DNA of 64,000 nt from Aldrovandia affinis. Its lineage: Eukaryota > Chordata > Actinopteri > Notacanthiformes > Halosauridae. The stretch covers positions 62,001-126,000 of the forward strand of contig JAINUG010000307.1 in assembly GCA_029706075.1 (NCBI GenBank), in the 5' to 3' direction. How positions within the stretch are numbered: position 1 is the first letter of the stretch; each line of letters opens with the position of its first letter. Position numbers and translations under genes: made by a program. The notes beneath the pieces were generated by a model. That model was given only the letters and a program-made list of their open reading frames with translations. It made no database searches and was not told where the DNA came from. This document shows, piece by piece, positions 38,276 to 50,045 of the stretch.

Positions 38276-39530
38276 ATCTGCCCCCCCTTTATTTTATTGG
38301 TGGAAACTATGGCATGGTTCCTCCTATTGAACTTGTACAAAATAATGAAAACACCACACCCTAGATGAATATTTATTTGCTGAAAAGGAGGGCTGCCCTT
38401 TGCCTTCAGAACAGCATCAATCCATCTTGGAATGCAGTTATACAAGTTTTAAACCATTTCTAGTGGCGTATTGGACCATTCTTCTTCAAGAAGGAAAGCC
38501 TCCGGTTCGTTGAGAGATGAAGGCAGTGAAAATCTACTCTGCACTCCAGAACTTCCCATAAAGGTTCAATGATGCTTACATCTGGTGATTGGGGAGGCTG
38601 TGGAAGGTGTTTGACTTCAACCTGGTGTCATGAAAACACTCTTGAGTCCATTTACCAGTGTGTATGGGGGTGTTGTTGTCTTATAATATGGCAACATCTT
38701 GAGGAAACATTGTTTGAACCAAAAGGTGCACCTGGTTGCCTGAAATGTCACTGTATTCCTTGACTGTAATTCTCCCATGCAGAGTAATAATGACTCCCAA
38801 TGACTCTCGTAAGATGACTGTCCATACAATAACCGATCCACCACCATGTTTAACATGCAATGTGCATTGAAGGCTTCCTTTGGCTTTCTCTAAACATAAA
38901 CCTATCCAGATGCAGGAAAGACTCCAGACCATAAAACTTTCTTCCACTGCTCAGATGTCCAGGTTTTGTGACCATTGCACCAGGTTATGCTGTGCATTGG
39001 TCTTGGTTACAAGTGGTTTCTGAGTGACAGTCCTACAGTTAATATCAGCTTTGTGAAGCTGCCGATGTACAGTTCTTGTTGAGACGCCAGTGTGTAGATT
39101 CAGTTCTGTGCTAATTTTTGAGTTCATTGTTTTGTGGTTACTAGCAACTATCCTGTTAATTGTCCGTCTGTCCCTGTCGGTGAGCTTCAACTCGTGACCA
39201 CCATTAGTCTTTCCTGGTGCAGTTTTCCCTTGTTTGGCATATGCCACCATGATTTTGGACACCATTCCCTTTGACACATTAAATAATTTAGCTGCTTCTG
39301 TGACTGACGCACCTGCAATTCTGGCACCAGCTGGTTGACCTCTTTCATAATCTGTTAGATCTCTCATGCTGCTTTAGAAACTTGCATATTAAAGTTTTGA
39401 TTTTTAAATGTCTCTTATAGCAGAAACATTGATAATTGGCATCGACATTAAGATGAAACATGTACATTCCTTTAATTGTGACTTAGTTTAAAATACGTCC
39501 TGTTTCCATTCTTTTTTATTCTGCCACCTG
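38276..39530 (-). mobile_element. Tc1/mariner-like transposon, degenerate
   Basis: The right end reads CAGGTGGCAGAATAAAA on the minus strand with TA at 39531-39532; the left end is a worn counterpart around 38276-38308 (ending ggtggaaac, against aatggaaac on the right). The minus strand encodes a transposase N-terminus (39367-38951) beginning MRDLTDYERGQ, with a helix-turn-helix segment (VTEAAKLFNVSKGMVSKIM) and a second DNA-binding helix region (RDRRTINRIV). A stop separates it from the catalytic-side piece (38947-38681) that includes GGGSVIVW. The DDE residues are not all intact. Probably the same family as the element at 1-346. Confidence 0.9.
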
Positions 39531-39532
39531 TA

Positions 39533-40295
39533 TATTAGCAATTTTTATGAATTTAGGTACACGATGGGGGAAATGCCTTGATTCCTTTCCAATTCTGCTT
39601 TGGGAAGTCCCAATCTGATTAATAAATGGAACTTCTGTTTCTGTAGGTGAATTCAGCTGGTCTTTTTTTGATTCTGTTAGTGGAAATGTTGGGCCCTTGC
39701 TTATAGAAAATATCAGGATTTCAAATGAGTTGTAAACGTAAGGATTATACCCGATTGCACATTATTTCATCATTGCAAAGCTTAAATGGTATAGCCTTTG
39801 AAAATGGTGTTAAATGTGTCATCGTGATTCTGTATCAAAAGCCAGCTAATGTTCAATTTCCAGTAGTAATCGCATGTTTCCATTGTACATGAAGTTGTGC
39901 CGGTTTACAGTGAAATTTCTTTCACGATTTTGAATGTCCAATTGGCTTTTTGTGGGCCTGTTCCATTGCTGCAGTTTCCTCCATCAGCACAGGAGGGTCC
40001 AAACCACAATGCGTGTCCTCAAATATGTGAAGTCGGTCAACCTCTTATTTCCACACTTCAGACTGACAGCTGAGCTGACACAGCTACAGAGCAAAGTTGA
40101 CACACGTAGATAAGAGACACTCGATCGACCAGAGTAGTCGCTGAGGTGGGGAGTACCCTGCCAGCTGTCACCTACCCTCCCTCAGATGGCCAATGTTGAG
40201 TTGCCGAGCAGGGCGCCCTGCCGCAGTCAGCACTCTGGTGGTACAGGTTTAATGTGGGCTATAGCACATCACTGTCATCTGCTGAATATGCCTTA

Positions 40296-40327
<32 letters not shown>

Positions 40328-40347
40328 CTAAAATATATACCAAATAT
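39533..40347. other. Unique part of intron 1
   Basis: No exon or repeat recognised apart from the AT microsatellite at its end. Confidence 0.4.
40296..40322. repeat. AT microsatellite
   Basis: About 13 AT units next to a hAT MITE. Confidence 0.9.
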
Positions 40348-40355
40348 CCTTTGCA

Positions 40356-40501
40356 CAGGGGCCTCAAACTCGTTCCATCGAGGGCCGAGCGTGTGCAGGT
40401 TTTCGTTGCCAACACCAGGCGATTTCACTATTAAGCTCACTTCAACAAAAACAAAAACCTGAATACGCTCAGCCCTCGATGGAATGAGTTTGAGACCCCT
40501 G
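40356..40501. mobile_element. hAT MITE, palindromic, 146 bp
   Basis: Starts CAGGGGCCTCAAACTCGTTC and ends with the inverted counterpart gagtttgagacccctg. The arms stay complementary for about 45 bp (ccatcgagggccgag against ctcagccctcgatgg), so the element can fold almost wholly into a hairpin. Flanks are CCTTTGCA (40348-40355) and CCTTAGCA (40502-40509), an 8-bp target duplication with one change. Same family as 53370-53571. Confidence 0.9.
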
Positions 40502-40596
40502 CCTTAGCAGATATATTTTATATTGGCATATAAAAGTGCCTTGGTAGAATGTGCCACTTGGTAGCACAATTTCTTAGATTAAAAAATACATAAAAT

Positions 40597-41014
40597 AAAG
40601 GTAGGAAATCTGTAGCAATTGGCTTACGATCGACTGGTCGATCTTGGAAGCATTCCAAGTCGATCAGAATACGTTTTCAGAATAAACATAACATAAATAA
40701 TATGTTATTTTAACATAAATGTCGGTACGTCTGTTTTTGATTGAATTTCAATGGTGCCCCATTTATCAGTATGCAGTGTGATGGGGGGGGAAATATCGGA
40801 TCGGATACTGTTTCAAGGGCAACGTCAAAGACTTTAAAAAACAAAGATATTATCAACCAACAAGACGAATGCATTGGTAATTAAAGAAGCAATTTTATTT
40901 TAAAGTTAAGCTACATTGTGCTCTTGTTTTTTTCCTCAACTTCTCCGAGAAGTAGATCTTGGCTTACATTTTTACTTGGGAGGTATTCATGGGCTCAAAG
41001 GTTGGTGACCGCTG
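40597..41014 (-). mobile_element. hAT-type MITE, diverged
   Basis: The right end reads CAGCGGTCACCAACCTTTGA on the minus strand, a common hAT terminus. The left part contains ggtaggaaatctg followed by cgatcgactggtcgatcttgg, an inner motif I associate with this MITE group. No clean target duplication was found and the left boundary is approximate. Confidence 0.55.
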
Positions 41015-43767
41015 CTCTACAGAATTTCTTCAGAATTTCTTGGATGTTGGTTCCAGTCCGTTGCGCAATAGACTCAAACGGGTCGGATCATAAATACATT
41101 AGAGGGAGAGCACGATGGAAACGAGTGGGTGGGAATGTTGTGAACCGTACAGTGTACTGTTCAGGTGCACTGAACTTTGCTCTGGTGACAGTGCAGTGGG
41201 ATAACTATTGCAAAAAAACTATTGATCTACTGCAGTGCTGCTTGTAAAAACATTTAACATGCATTCATCTTGAGCATGTGTGGTAAACAGTGGAACCGCA
41301 AACACAGAATATAACTTTTAAGATTTTATTTTAAAAAGGCATTTTTCCAGGGTTTCATACATGAACATGTTTTATATTATTGCTAAAAACCTTTTAGCCA
41401 TTTACTGCATTATCGGTTTGATTGAAATGTATGGGGGCCATTATGATTTTTGATTTCATTATGATTCTTGGTAGGAAAACTCCCGTGTCACTATAGTTAC
41501 AATATCACATCTGTTATGTTGACACCACTTTCACGATAACATTTGTAGATTAAGTTGCCTAGTGGTTAGTAAGGGTGCTTCTTAAAGTGTTCATGAAAAT
41601 GTTCACATTCCGTGAAAATGTATTGGATGTGGCCGTAGGTCTATGGCCATAGAAAGCAATGTATGCATATCATGGGACAGATTAAGCGTGCAAACTTCTG
41701 CGTAATCGGGCAATGCTCTTCATGCGAGGAAGGAAGGAAAGGGACCAAAACAACACAGGCTTTCTCATCGTCGTCAACACCTTTTAAAATAGACCTGTGA
41801 GAGAAAGACGCCCCCCTTCCAGCTCATTTGTATAAAACCGAGTGTACTGAGTGTATAATTGTTTCTACAATTTATTTAACGATGAAAACCTGTGCCCCAG
41901 CTTTCTCCAGCCGTTGCGCGAAACAAACAAATAAAATGTTTTACTCAATCCGGAAGGTGAATCCTAAACAAAAACGAGGAAATGTCAGAAGACCGACCTC
42001 CAGCTTGAAAGAGTCCCTTCGGTTTTGGCATCTTTGAAGGCATTTTGGAATGCACGGCGTACTTGATGAAAGGCAGCAATTAATGGGGATGCTCCCTGCC
42101 ATTTCCTTTCTGTGATGGATGGAGCAAACCAAAGCATCAAAAGCATTCGGTCGCTGGCGCTGTGTGATCAAACCATTTTAAAAGTCTGACTCGTCACTAA
42201 GCAGATGCCAGTACATGTAAGACTTATCGGCGGCAGCATCTGACTTCCTCGGAATATGGAGCAAGAGTTTCTTTCTTTATATAAGTATATAGTATATTTA
42301 GTCCCACCCACGCACACAGTTTTGGTGTACTGCACAAACTTTGAACTATGTACAAAAATGGCCTCAACATTTATTTGGGTTCAATGAATGAATTTATGAC
42401 ATCCATCGAATACTACAGCCTAACTATCTTGCTCTGTTTTACTGTAAAATAAATTGATTAACTAAAATTTTATTTTTTTCCTTTTAGTTTAATACTGTGT
42501 ATGAAATCAAGTCACTGCATACGGACATTTAGCGACACATGCGTGGATTTATTTAATGTATTACATTTATTTGGAGTGTGCTATTTGCATGCATGTAAAA
42601 TAAGACCATGTCATATTTGTCTGTTTGTTAGCCTATAATATGATGTGTTGTGTAGTCTCTATCATCACGTGCTTAGCCAAAGAAACATTGGATAGCCTAT
42701 TTCAGCACTGAAGTGATTATAATATTCAGCCGCGATAAAATGCAAGAGATCAATGGCTCTATGTAATTTGGTTTAATTTGCAGAGACGTCTGCATTTGTG
42801 GTCTAGATAGTAGTGTGATCATGGAGCTTTCCACTCTGTCTTTGGAGTGTTGCAGGATGTTCTCAATCTAAAAATGCAAGAAGGCATTTGAAGGACCACA
42901 GTGTCATAGAGCACTCGTATTGCATTCCTCGTGGGCATTCGGCCGTACGCTGTGTATTCAGACGTAATCATCCGTCATGTTTCTTTCCTCTTTGGTGGCC
43001 TCTAAAAGGTTTATTGGATACTGATTTTAAAAGTCAACCTTCTGACCTGCCTATAGCTGAATTTGTCATGTATTCCTACTACCACTAGGCTTGAACGAAG
43101 AAAATGGGGAACACTGAAGCTGTTATGACACACCCTGCTCTTGCAACAACCGTTTTATGAGTAATTTAGTCACCCTTGTGTCTTGCTTGTCTTCCTGTGA
43201 CGTTGAAGGCTGTGTGACTTGTTTCTAAATATAACCGCAATGGTCAAGATGTCAACATCACGTGGGAATTGCATGTTTTTCTTATTCGTGCTGTTAGCTT
43301 CTTCCGAAGAGACGACCAGGAGACTCGGCAGTCTGACTTGAAATGCAAGTTTATTACACACAGCGGTCCACAGCGAGTTGGTAAAGAGTCTAAAGTGAAT
43401 GAGTCTCTCACCTGAATATATGCATAGGGACAGATGATCAGTTTGAGCCTTTGTGTTGCTAAAAACCACCAGCAAGGAAGTCAGGAAGTGATAGCGTCTG
43501 ATTAGCTCATTGAATAGAAGAGACACTGTTTGCTGACAAAGCATCGGTACTGTCTAATCAACTCACTCATTCCTATACAGATGACCTCGTCAAAATGGCA
43601 CGGTTAATGTATTTCACAACAGACAGCATACACAATTCTTCAGTGCTAAAAGGCTGTTATGCCTTCTGCACCCCCATTTAGAAAAAGAGGTCAGTAAAAC
43701 ATTTTTCGCATTGTTAATCATTAACTCAAGCTTCTCTTTGCATTTCTCTTCCCTCTAATCTCTGCAG
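41015..43767. other. Last part of intron 1 before the spsb1 coding exon
   Basis: Contains one copy of an unclassified repeat (41611-41735, listed separately). Otherwise unique AT-rich sequence. No exon is recognised. Confidence 0.4.
41611..41735 (+). repeat. Unclassified interspersed repeat, copy 1
   Basis: The segment from cgtgaaaatgtattggatgt to cgggcaatgctcttcatgcg aligns along its whole length with 45047-45171 in the same orientation, at roughly three quarters identity by eye. The family is unknown and no termini were identified. Confidence 0.6.
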
Positions 43768-43962
43768 GTGGGCTTGACCAACACGTGTTGACCTAGTTTC
43801 CAAGCAACAACTGGCACTGCGAGGACTGTGGCATCCACCTGATTGGTAGAGAAGGCTGCTGTGGGGGAGGGTCCACAGCTTTGGATTTTTTTTTTTTTTT
43901 ACCCAGTATTTCTTTTTTTTATTGAGGCGGGGGGAAAGGTTGTACTGAAATCCACCCAGAGC
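43768..43962 (+). other. spsb1: spsb1 exon 2, 5' UTR part
   Basis: A pyrimidine-rich tract ending tctgcag (AG at 43766-43767) gives a good acceptor. A second acceptor is possible: a T-tract of about 15 ending acccag at 43906. The ATG at 43963 has A at -3 and G at +4, a strong initiation context. An in-frame upstream ATG at 43843 would add 40 residues, partly encoded by T-runs, that no SPSB protein is known to have, so it is treated as UTR. Confidence 0.6.
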
Positions 43963-44656
43963 ATGGGGCAGAAGGTTCCTGGAGGAATCAAGACAGTTGA
44001 CATGCGGGACCCGGCATTTCGGCCTCTGAAGCTGGAGCTGCAGGCCCTGGACTACACCAAGCCTGCCCGGCTGGACATGCTGCTGGACATGCCCACGGTC
44101 ACCCCGGAGGTTCAGGTCCAACACTCCTGGAACAATGACGACCGCTCGCTCAACATCTTCGTCAAAGAGGACAACAAGCTCATATTTCACCGGCATCCCG
44201 TGGCACAGAGCACGGACGGCATCCGGGGGCAAGTGGGGTATACCCGGGGACTCCATGTGTGGGAAATCAGTTGGGCCATGCGCCAACGAGGCACCCACGC
44301 AGTTGTGGGCGTGGCGACAGGCGATGCCCCCTTGCATTCTGTAGGGTATACGGCACTAGTAGGCAACAACCATGAGTCCTGGGGCTGGGACCTGGGCAGG
44401 AATAAACTGTACCACGATGGCAAGAACCAGCCCAGCAAAACCTATCCTGCCTTTTTGGAACCGGACGAGACCTTCATTGTTCCCGATTCGTTTCTAGTGG
44501 TTTTGGACATGGACGAGGGCACCCTGAGTTTCATTGTGGACGGACAGTATTTGGGAGTTGCTTTCAGGGGACTTAAGGGCAAGAAACTGTATCCTGTAGT
44601 GAGTGCGGTGTGGGGACACTGTGAAATCAGAATCCGCTACATCAATGGACTTGATC
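43963..44656 (+). CDS. spsb1: SPRY domain and SOCS box protein 1, coding exon 1 (residues 1-231 and first base of codon 232)
   Basis: SPSB1 is the substrate-recognition subunit of an elongin B/C-Cullin5-Rbx2 ubiquitin ligase in the cytoplasm; known targets include inducible nitric oxide synthase and the TGF-beta type II receptor, and it also binds MET and Par-4. This exon encodes [17 protein letters not shown] at the N-terminus, which fits SPSB1 better than SPSB4, then the whole SPRY/B30.2 fold (about residues 35-231). Residues of the known (D/E)INNN-binding pocket are all present: R77, P79, A81 (in [10 protein letters not shown]), Y129, V216, W217 and G218. No stop or frameshift interrupts it. 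It ends at a GTAAGT donor (44657) in phase 1. Translation into the intron would lack the SOCS box. The alternative assignment, a fish spsb4 paralogue, is less likely. Confidence 0.95.
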
Positions 44657-47600
44657 GTAAGTATTTCATTCATTCAGTCTTAAAACCTTGCTGTTTAACT
44701 TGTGTGAAGGTCCTAAAGTTTAAGATTTTTTGCTCACTGATATGTGCCAAGCAGCTTCTGCAGTCTTGCTGGTCCCACATGCTGAAGGCCCTCATGGTAG
44801 TGTCATGTGGTGTGTGGGCTATGTGCAGTCATGCGCCACACGTGTGATTGGATGCGAAGGCGAGGACAAGACTGGAGACCTGCTTAGCTCTGCGTATTAC
44901 ATAATTCATGTACTGGAATGTATAGTCTTGTACAGCAAGCCTATTTTTCCCTTCTGCGTTCTGTAGAATGTTTCCGTCGAGGTGAAATGTTTCTATGAAC
45001 ACCTCGAAGGCGGCACAGGAAATTGCCATACAACCGAATTGAATTCTGTGAAAATGTGCTGGATGTGGCCTTCCACCCATGACCATAGAAAATAGTATAT
45101 GCACATCAAAGGGGCTAATTGAGCATGCAAACCTCCGCCAAATCAGGCAGCTCCCTTAAAGCAAGGATGAAAGAGTTTAAGGACGCACTTTGTCCCTCCG
45201 AGCTTCCAGTCCAGTGATCCAATGAGCTAGTATGCTCTACCACAGACCTGATAACATCCTCTTGTGTCATGGTGAACCTTTGCCCTTCTTCCGGGAGGCT
45301 CATGGAACACGATGAAGCCATTTGCATGGTGCTTTCCATTTGTGCGGCCCGGAATGTTTGGAGCAGCAAGTTCCATTACTGGATGATCTATTTTTTGTGG
45401 ACTTGATGCAAATTAAATGGCATCATCTAGTGTAAACCAGTTTTACACTTGGGGCCATCTTATAATGCAGTCATTTGTTTTGGCTATATCCTTCTATGCT
45501 CCTATAGTTTCTTCAGATGTTGATGTTTGATATTGTGTTTTCACATCCAAATTCCATATTTTGCATATGGCCTTCAAGCAGTAGTGAGAGCTTTCTTGTC
45601 AGAAGTAAACTTTCAGCCTCCTCTTATGGCAGGTGAGGGTTTAATAGTACAGGAAGAGCTACTTCTTCACAGCAAATTCCTCCATGTAGTAAACGTAATA
45701 TATTGTTATGCAGTATATTAATGTTACTTGATAGGAGTAGCCCATCTCGAAAATAAGGGGACAATAATACAAGCAACGATTCCAGTTCTTTAAATGTGTG
45801 TATTTTGACATCACCTTCAAAGTTCCGAACAACCTCTATTCCTGATTCCTGATGTGTGCGTGCGTGTGGTGTGTGTAACATAGAACTGATTATTGATACT
45901 TGCGTTTAAGTTTTAGATCTGTGTAGATGTACCCTGCTGAACAATACTATGGAGATTCAGATGGGAATCTAAAGGCAAATTGCGTTTCTGGTGCTTCGGC
46001 CCGAGACGTTGTAAATTTCAGTGCCAAGCTGGAGGCGTCTTGTCTCTGTAGTGCCGTTTGTCAGCTTCAAACGGCTCACCCCTACCCCCGCAGTCCAAAC
46101 CCACCACCATCAGTCACGTTTAACTGCTGCAGTCGGAGCCGATCGATTGGGCCGCAGCCACAGGGGGAGGACTGATGGGTACTGCGGACACTGGCACCGT
46201 GGCGATGAGGCCCATTCGCCTACCCAGGGACGAATGGTCCATCCTGATAAATCACTGGCTCTTCCCACAATGCACCGGGAATACATTTCGGAGTTGAAAG
46301 ATGGAAGAGCGGTTGGGCGCTTAATTTGCATGTTGTCCAAAGCTCTTCACATCGATGTGTTGTGCAGCTCTAAATTCTAAACCATTTGAACTTCGAGGCA
46401 TGTCTGGTACAGCCTGTTTATCATAAAATAGAATTGGTTCTCACTCAAAAGTGAATTCAGTGGCTATTTAATTTTATAATTAAGCACAGAGGTTTCCGCT
46501 AAAGCCTTCTGCAGTGTACTGTGTATCGCACCACTAAAAGAGGGTGTGAAGATCAGTGTATTACTGTGCTCTGTATGTGCAGGACATCACATGGCACTTT
46601 AAGCTCTTGATTCCTCTACCCATACAAAAGAACTGGCAACAGCTGACGAACTCAGTTTTATTTACTGTTGTGGGCAGTGGCTACCCAACGTCGATGTAGC
46701 ACTGTATGACTCATTCTGTGCAAGCAATGACTCGTTTGCCTATAAACTATTCTTTTACCGAGGGGGGGAAGTGTTCTAATTTCGTACAGTACTGTACATT
46801 GAGACCACGGTGAGTACATGCTCACATCAGAAACCTGGGGCACTCATACCAAGCGCTTCTCCAAACCAATGAAATGTAGGCTGACGTACCGTGCGGGCAC
46901 ACCATCGCAGGCTGACCGACAGGTGGAGGAGGGTGGAGGATCTTGAAGGTCGAGCGAAGTGCGGTTGGAGTGGCTGCTCTAATGAGAGCCCGACCACAGG
47001 AAAGGATTGGTAATGCGACATTCGTGTGACACAGCGGCACAGGATACAGGTGCTCCTATTTTTCAGGGGTGTTTCCTCCTTTCCGTTGGTAGTAGTCTGT
47101 GAGAGCATTCACTGCCGAGTGCTGTTCAGCTGCGTGACCCGGCTTCGGCTGGAAGGGGTGTCTTCAGAATGTTCCTAATCCGTTTCCTCTTATTAGAACT
47201 GGATGAGGACAATGCCACTACAAGCACATCCTAGGTTTTAAGGGAACATGTTCAGAGGGCGATTCAGATTTGGCCAGTGTGCCGAGGGACTGATCAGACA
47301 CTGCACTAGGCCTACCTGCTTCCTCTGCCAATTGTTGAAACCGAAGGTCACAGATGTCTGACCTTAAATAAACAGCATCTCGCCAGAGGAGGATGCTGCT
47401 GGGGAACAAAAGGTCACGCCCCCTGAATGGTTTTTGTTGGGCCCAGCCTGGGTGAGCCTTTCTCAGGCTCTCAATCAAAAACCCGCCCTCATTACCCATG
47501 ATGCTCTAGTTCAAAAAAAAGCTACATAGGGTTCAGTGGAAGTTCGAGAATGTTAATCACAGTTCTCACCTCTCATTTGCTACTTTGAATCCTCACAAGC

Positions 47601-48127
47601 AAGTGTTTTAAATGGAACTGGAACAGCACTCAAAGAATTATTTGCTTGTCGTGGAACAGAAACAAAACCATTAAATTGGTGTTCCAGAACAGAATGAACA
47701 TTGCGTTAACTGATTTGTTGTTTTTATTTCATTCCATTTCAGGCTGTTTTCACCATTTGGTTCTGTGATTTTGTTTTGCAAGATCTTTTGAATACACTTT
47801 TTTTTGTATATTCATAATGGGGAAATTTTATTTAAAATTGATGGGGAAGAATTTTACCGTCTGAAATGAAAGAAGGCCATTCCTCCGCCTGTAATCTAAA
47901 GACCATTTGTCAACTTCGGACGGTGTGATTCCGTGAAACAGACGGAGAAAGGAGCTTGGGCCTGCTTGTATACTGTAGTTATGAGTTGCGAACGAAGGCT
48001 TCCATACAGAACACGAAGGTGTTGAAGTTCTCGTTGATTCCTGAGAGTGAGCGGTTACTCCTCTGTTATGTTCCTTGTTCGATCTCTGCTCTGTGTCTAA
48101 GTGCTCTCTGTCCTTTTCCCCCTGCAG
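44657..48127 (+). other. spsb1: spsb1 intron 2 (3471 bp)
   Basis: GT-AG intron, phase 1, with donor C/GTAAGT and acceptor tccttttccccctgcag. It contains copy 2 of an unclassified repeat (45047-45171) and otherwise unique sequence. The open frame at 45115-45369 (minus) is not recognisable as a protein family. Confidence 0.9.
45047..45171 (+). repeat. Unclassified interspersed repeat, copy 2
   Basis: Matches 41611-41735. Shared blocks include gtgaaaatgt, ggatgtggcc, ccatagaaa and gcatgcaaacctccg (gcgtgcaaacttctg in copy 1). Same strand, 3.4 kb apart, on opposite sides of the coding exon. Confidence 0.6.
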
Positions 48128-48255
48128 CTGAGCCCCTGCCTCTGATGGACCTGTGCCGTCGCTCTGTCCGAATGGCGCTGGGGAGGGAGCGTCTGAGCGA
48201 GATCCACGGACTCCCCCTGCCCGCTTCCCTCAAGAACTACCTGCTCTACCAATGA
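48128..48255 (+). CDS. spsb1: SPRY domain and SOCS box protein 1, coding exon 2 (residues 232-273, SOCS box)
   Basis: Joined to the first coding exon it completes codon 232 (C+CT, proline) and encodes PEPLPLMDLCRRSVR, then a helix and LPLPASLKNYLLYQ before TGA. LPLMDLCRRSVR (235-246) is the BC box that binds elongin C, and LPLP (260-263) is the Cul5 box, so the ligase-recruiting module is intact. The total of 273 residues equals mammalian SPSB1. The last residues LLYQ are the usual SPSB1 terminus. An SPRY exon followed by a short SOCS-box exon is, as I recall, the usual SPSB arrangement. Confidence 0.95.
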
Positions 48256-48797
48256 TGGTGGGGGGGGAGTGCCTGTGCTGCAGTGGAACGGGACACAGGA
48301 CAGCCCACCCCTCCGTCCCCCTCCCGGGGCCGCCCTCGTCTCCATCTGTCCGGGCGATCTTCGCATCCGTTCACGTCTTCGTCGGGTCTGGTTTATTTAG
48401 GTCCCCCCCCGGCCCGGTCCCTCCGTGTTTTATTCCGTGCCTGACACCCACCACTCCAGTGAATTTGGCGGAGCACACTGAGGACACTTAATTTCCTAGA
48501 ATTATCAATTCTTTTTACAACTATTTTATTTCTGTCCCCTCACCCTGGCTTGCTTTGAACCTATACTGGAAAAGTGAATGGGGGGCGTACTGAACTTTTT
48601 GTGTCGATTGTGGACCCTGAAGACGGGGCACCCAGGTGCATCTGTGCACGTGCATTGATGTTTAATGGACACATGGATGTTTATTGAACGGCTGCCTCTG
48701 AATGAATACTTGATCATCTCGCCTGTCTGCCCCCTACCCACACTTTTTAAACCAACTGTTGAATATTATACATCTTGTGGGTTTTATGACTTTTTTT

Positions 48798-48817
48798 CTC
48801 TCTCTCTCTCTCTCTCT
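48798..48817. repeat. TC microsatellite in 3' UTR
   Basis: About ten TC units after a T-run. Confidence 0.9.
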
Positions 48818-49212
48818 TCTCCCCCAAGTCATTGCTGGCACTTTTTGATGACTTTGTGGGTTGTCAGTCCATTAAAGGCCAACCGGTACTTTAAAATTCC
48901 TTTTTATTGATGCTGTTAGAAAGTGTATCCTGGACAGAGCAACCTGTGTTGTAAATTTGCAATTGTCATTCAGAATTAACTTTTTTTTAAATCACGTGGG
49001 TTTTCCCCTAGTCTTATTCTGCATCTTTCCAGATGGAAAAAAAGAAGACAAACACAAGGCCTTGGTAATTGTGCTGTACATAAAACCAATCCTCTGTTCC
49101 CTCCAATCACACGTTCTGGGAGCCGACAGTTTTCCTGTTTGTTCAGCACTGCTCAATGAGGTTTCATTGTGTGTGAGAGCCATGTGCAGCCAGGAAAAGG
49201 ACATACACCCCC

Positions 49213-49240
49213 CACACACACACACACACACACACACACA
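49213..49240. repeat. CA microsatellite in 3' UTR
   Basis: Fourteen CA units. Confidence 0.95.
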
Positions 49241-50018
49241 TAAATGCACAGCTTGCTGTGGCTTTAATGTAGTTGAGGAGCTGGTCCCTCTCTGTCTCTT
49301 CGGGAGGCACCAATGTTCAGGTCTTTACTTGCAAACTTGACGTGCTCCCTCACACACCACACCAATGCATCAGGTTCTCGCGGCAATATCTGAAGTGCCT
49401 GTTTCGTGTAGTTCTGGGAATATTGCAGTTTTTAAGAAAGGTCATGTTTAAAGTGCGTTTTGTGAAATGATCACACCACTGTGATGGGCTCTGTAGCATA
49501 CGCCCATCAGGAAATTTTACACCTTTTTTATTTTGTAAAAATGACTGTACGTTGATATGATCGGACGTCCAAAATCTGTGGGGGTTAACGTGTGTTTCTA
49601 CGTGATCTATGAAGATTGTTTTAACGGAGGCTGGGGGAGTTGAAAACTGGGTTCATGGCGCTAAAGTTTTTAAACTGTATATGTGGTGACGCTGCTGTAT
49701 GGTGCCTTGTTAATGAATCATCCATCGTAATTTGTTGTTGAAGGCAATGTGGTGTAATGATGACAATACAAGGAAAATGTTGTGCAGCCCTTTTTTGACT
49801 TGACAGAGGTTGAAAATTGGCAAGATATTGTCATGTTTTTCTTCATAGACTTTCTCTTAACAAATTCTTTTTTAGATGTTTGATTGTAGTCATCTGGCAT
49901 TCATTTTTGCTATGCATGGATGCACAGTCCTGCTCCCTTACCCCCCCCATCTCTTTTCAGGCCTGCACAGTATCATTTTCTTTGTATTCAGTGCTGTAGA
50001 TAATGTTGGTAACTACCT

Positions 50019-50024
50019 AATAAA
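50019..50024 (+). terminator. spsb1: Polyadenylation signal of spsb1
   Basis: AATAAA in ctaataaagtttatt, the only canonical hexamer seen in the roughly 1.8 kb after the stop codon, followed by T-rich sequence (50041-50080). Confidence 0.7.
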
Positions 50025-50045
50025 GTTTATTATAAATTATCACTT

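Larger units (their letters stand above)
48256..50045 (+). other. spsb1: spsb1 3' UTR
   Basis: Follows the stop codon and runs to AATAAA at 50019-50024 with a T-rich downstream region. An upstream weaker signal ATTAAA lies at 48871-48876, so a shorter form is possible. It contains TC (48798-48817) and CA (49213-49240) simple repeats. The exact cleavage site is not visible; the given end is about 20 bp past the signal. Confidence 0.7.

Noticed and set aside
43843-43962. 40-residue N-terminal extension of SPSB1 from an upstream in-frame ATG
   Set aside because: It is partly encoded by T-runs ([11 protein letters not shown]) and absent from known SPSB proteins. The ATG at 43963 gives the family-standard MGQK start in a strong context.
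44657-44847. Continuation of the SPSB1 frame into the intron
   Set aside because: The sequence after the GTAAGT donor loses SPSB similarity and lacks the SOCS box; the downstream exon restores it exactly. At most a minor intron-retention product.
45115-45369. 84-residue minus-strand open frame in intron 2
   Set aside because: Not recognised. It overlaps an unclassified repeat and could be a worn transposon product, but nothing supports a gene.
43963-48255. Assignment as spsb4 instead of spsb1
   Set aside because: A few residues (DGIRG, YINGLD, LKNYL) resemble SPSB4, but the N-terminus, [29 protein letters not shown] and the LLYQ terminus fit SPSB1. An orthology tree would settle it.
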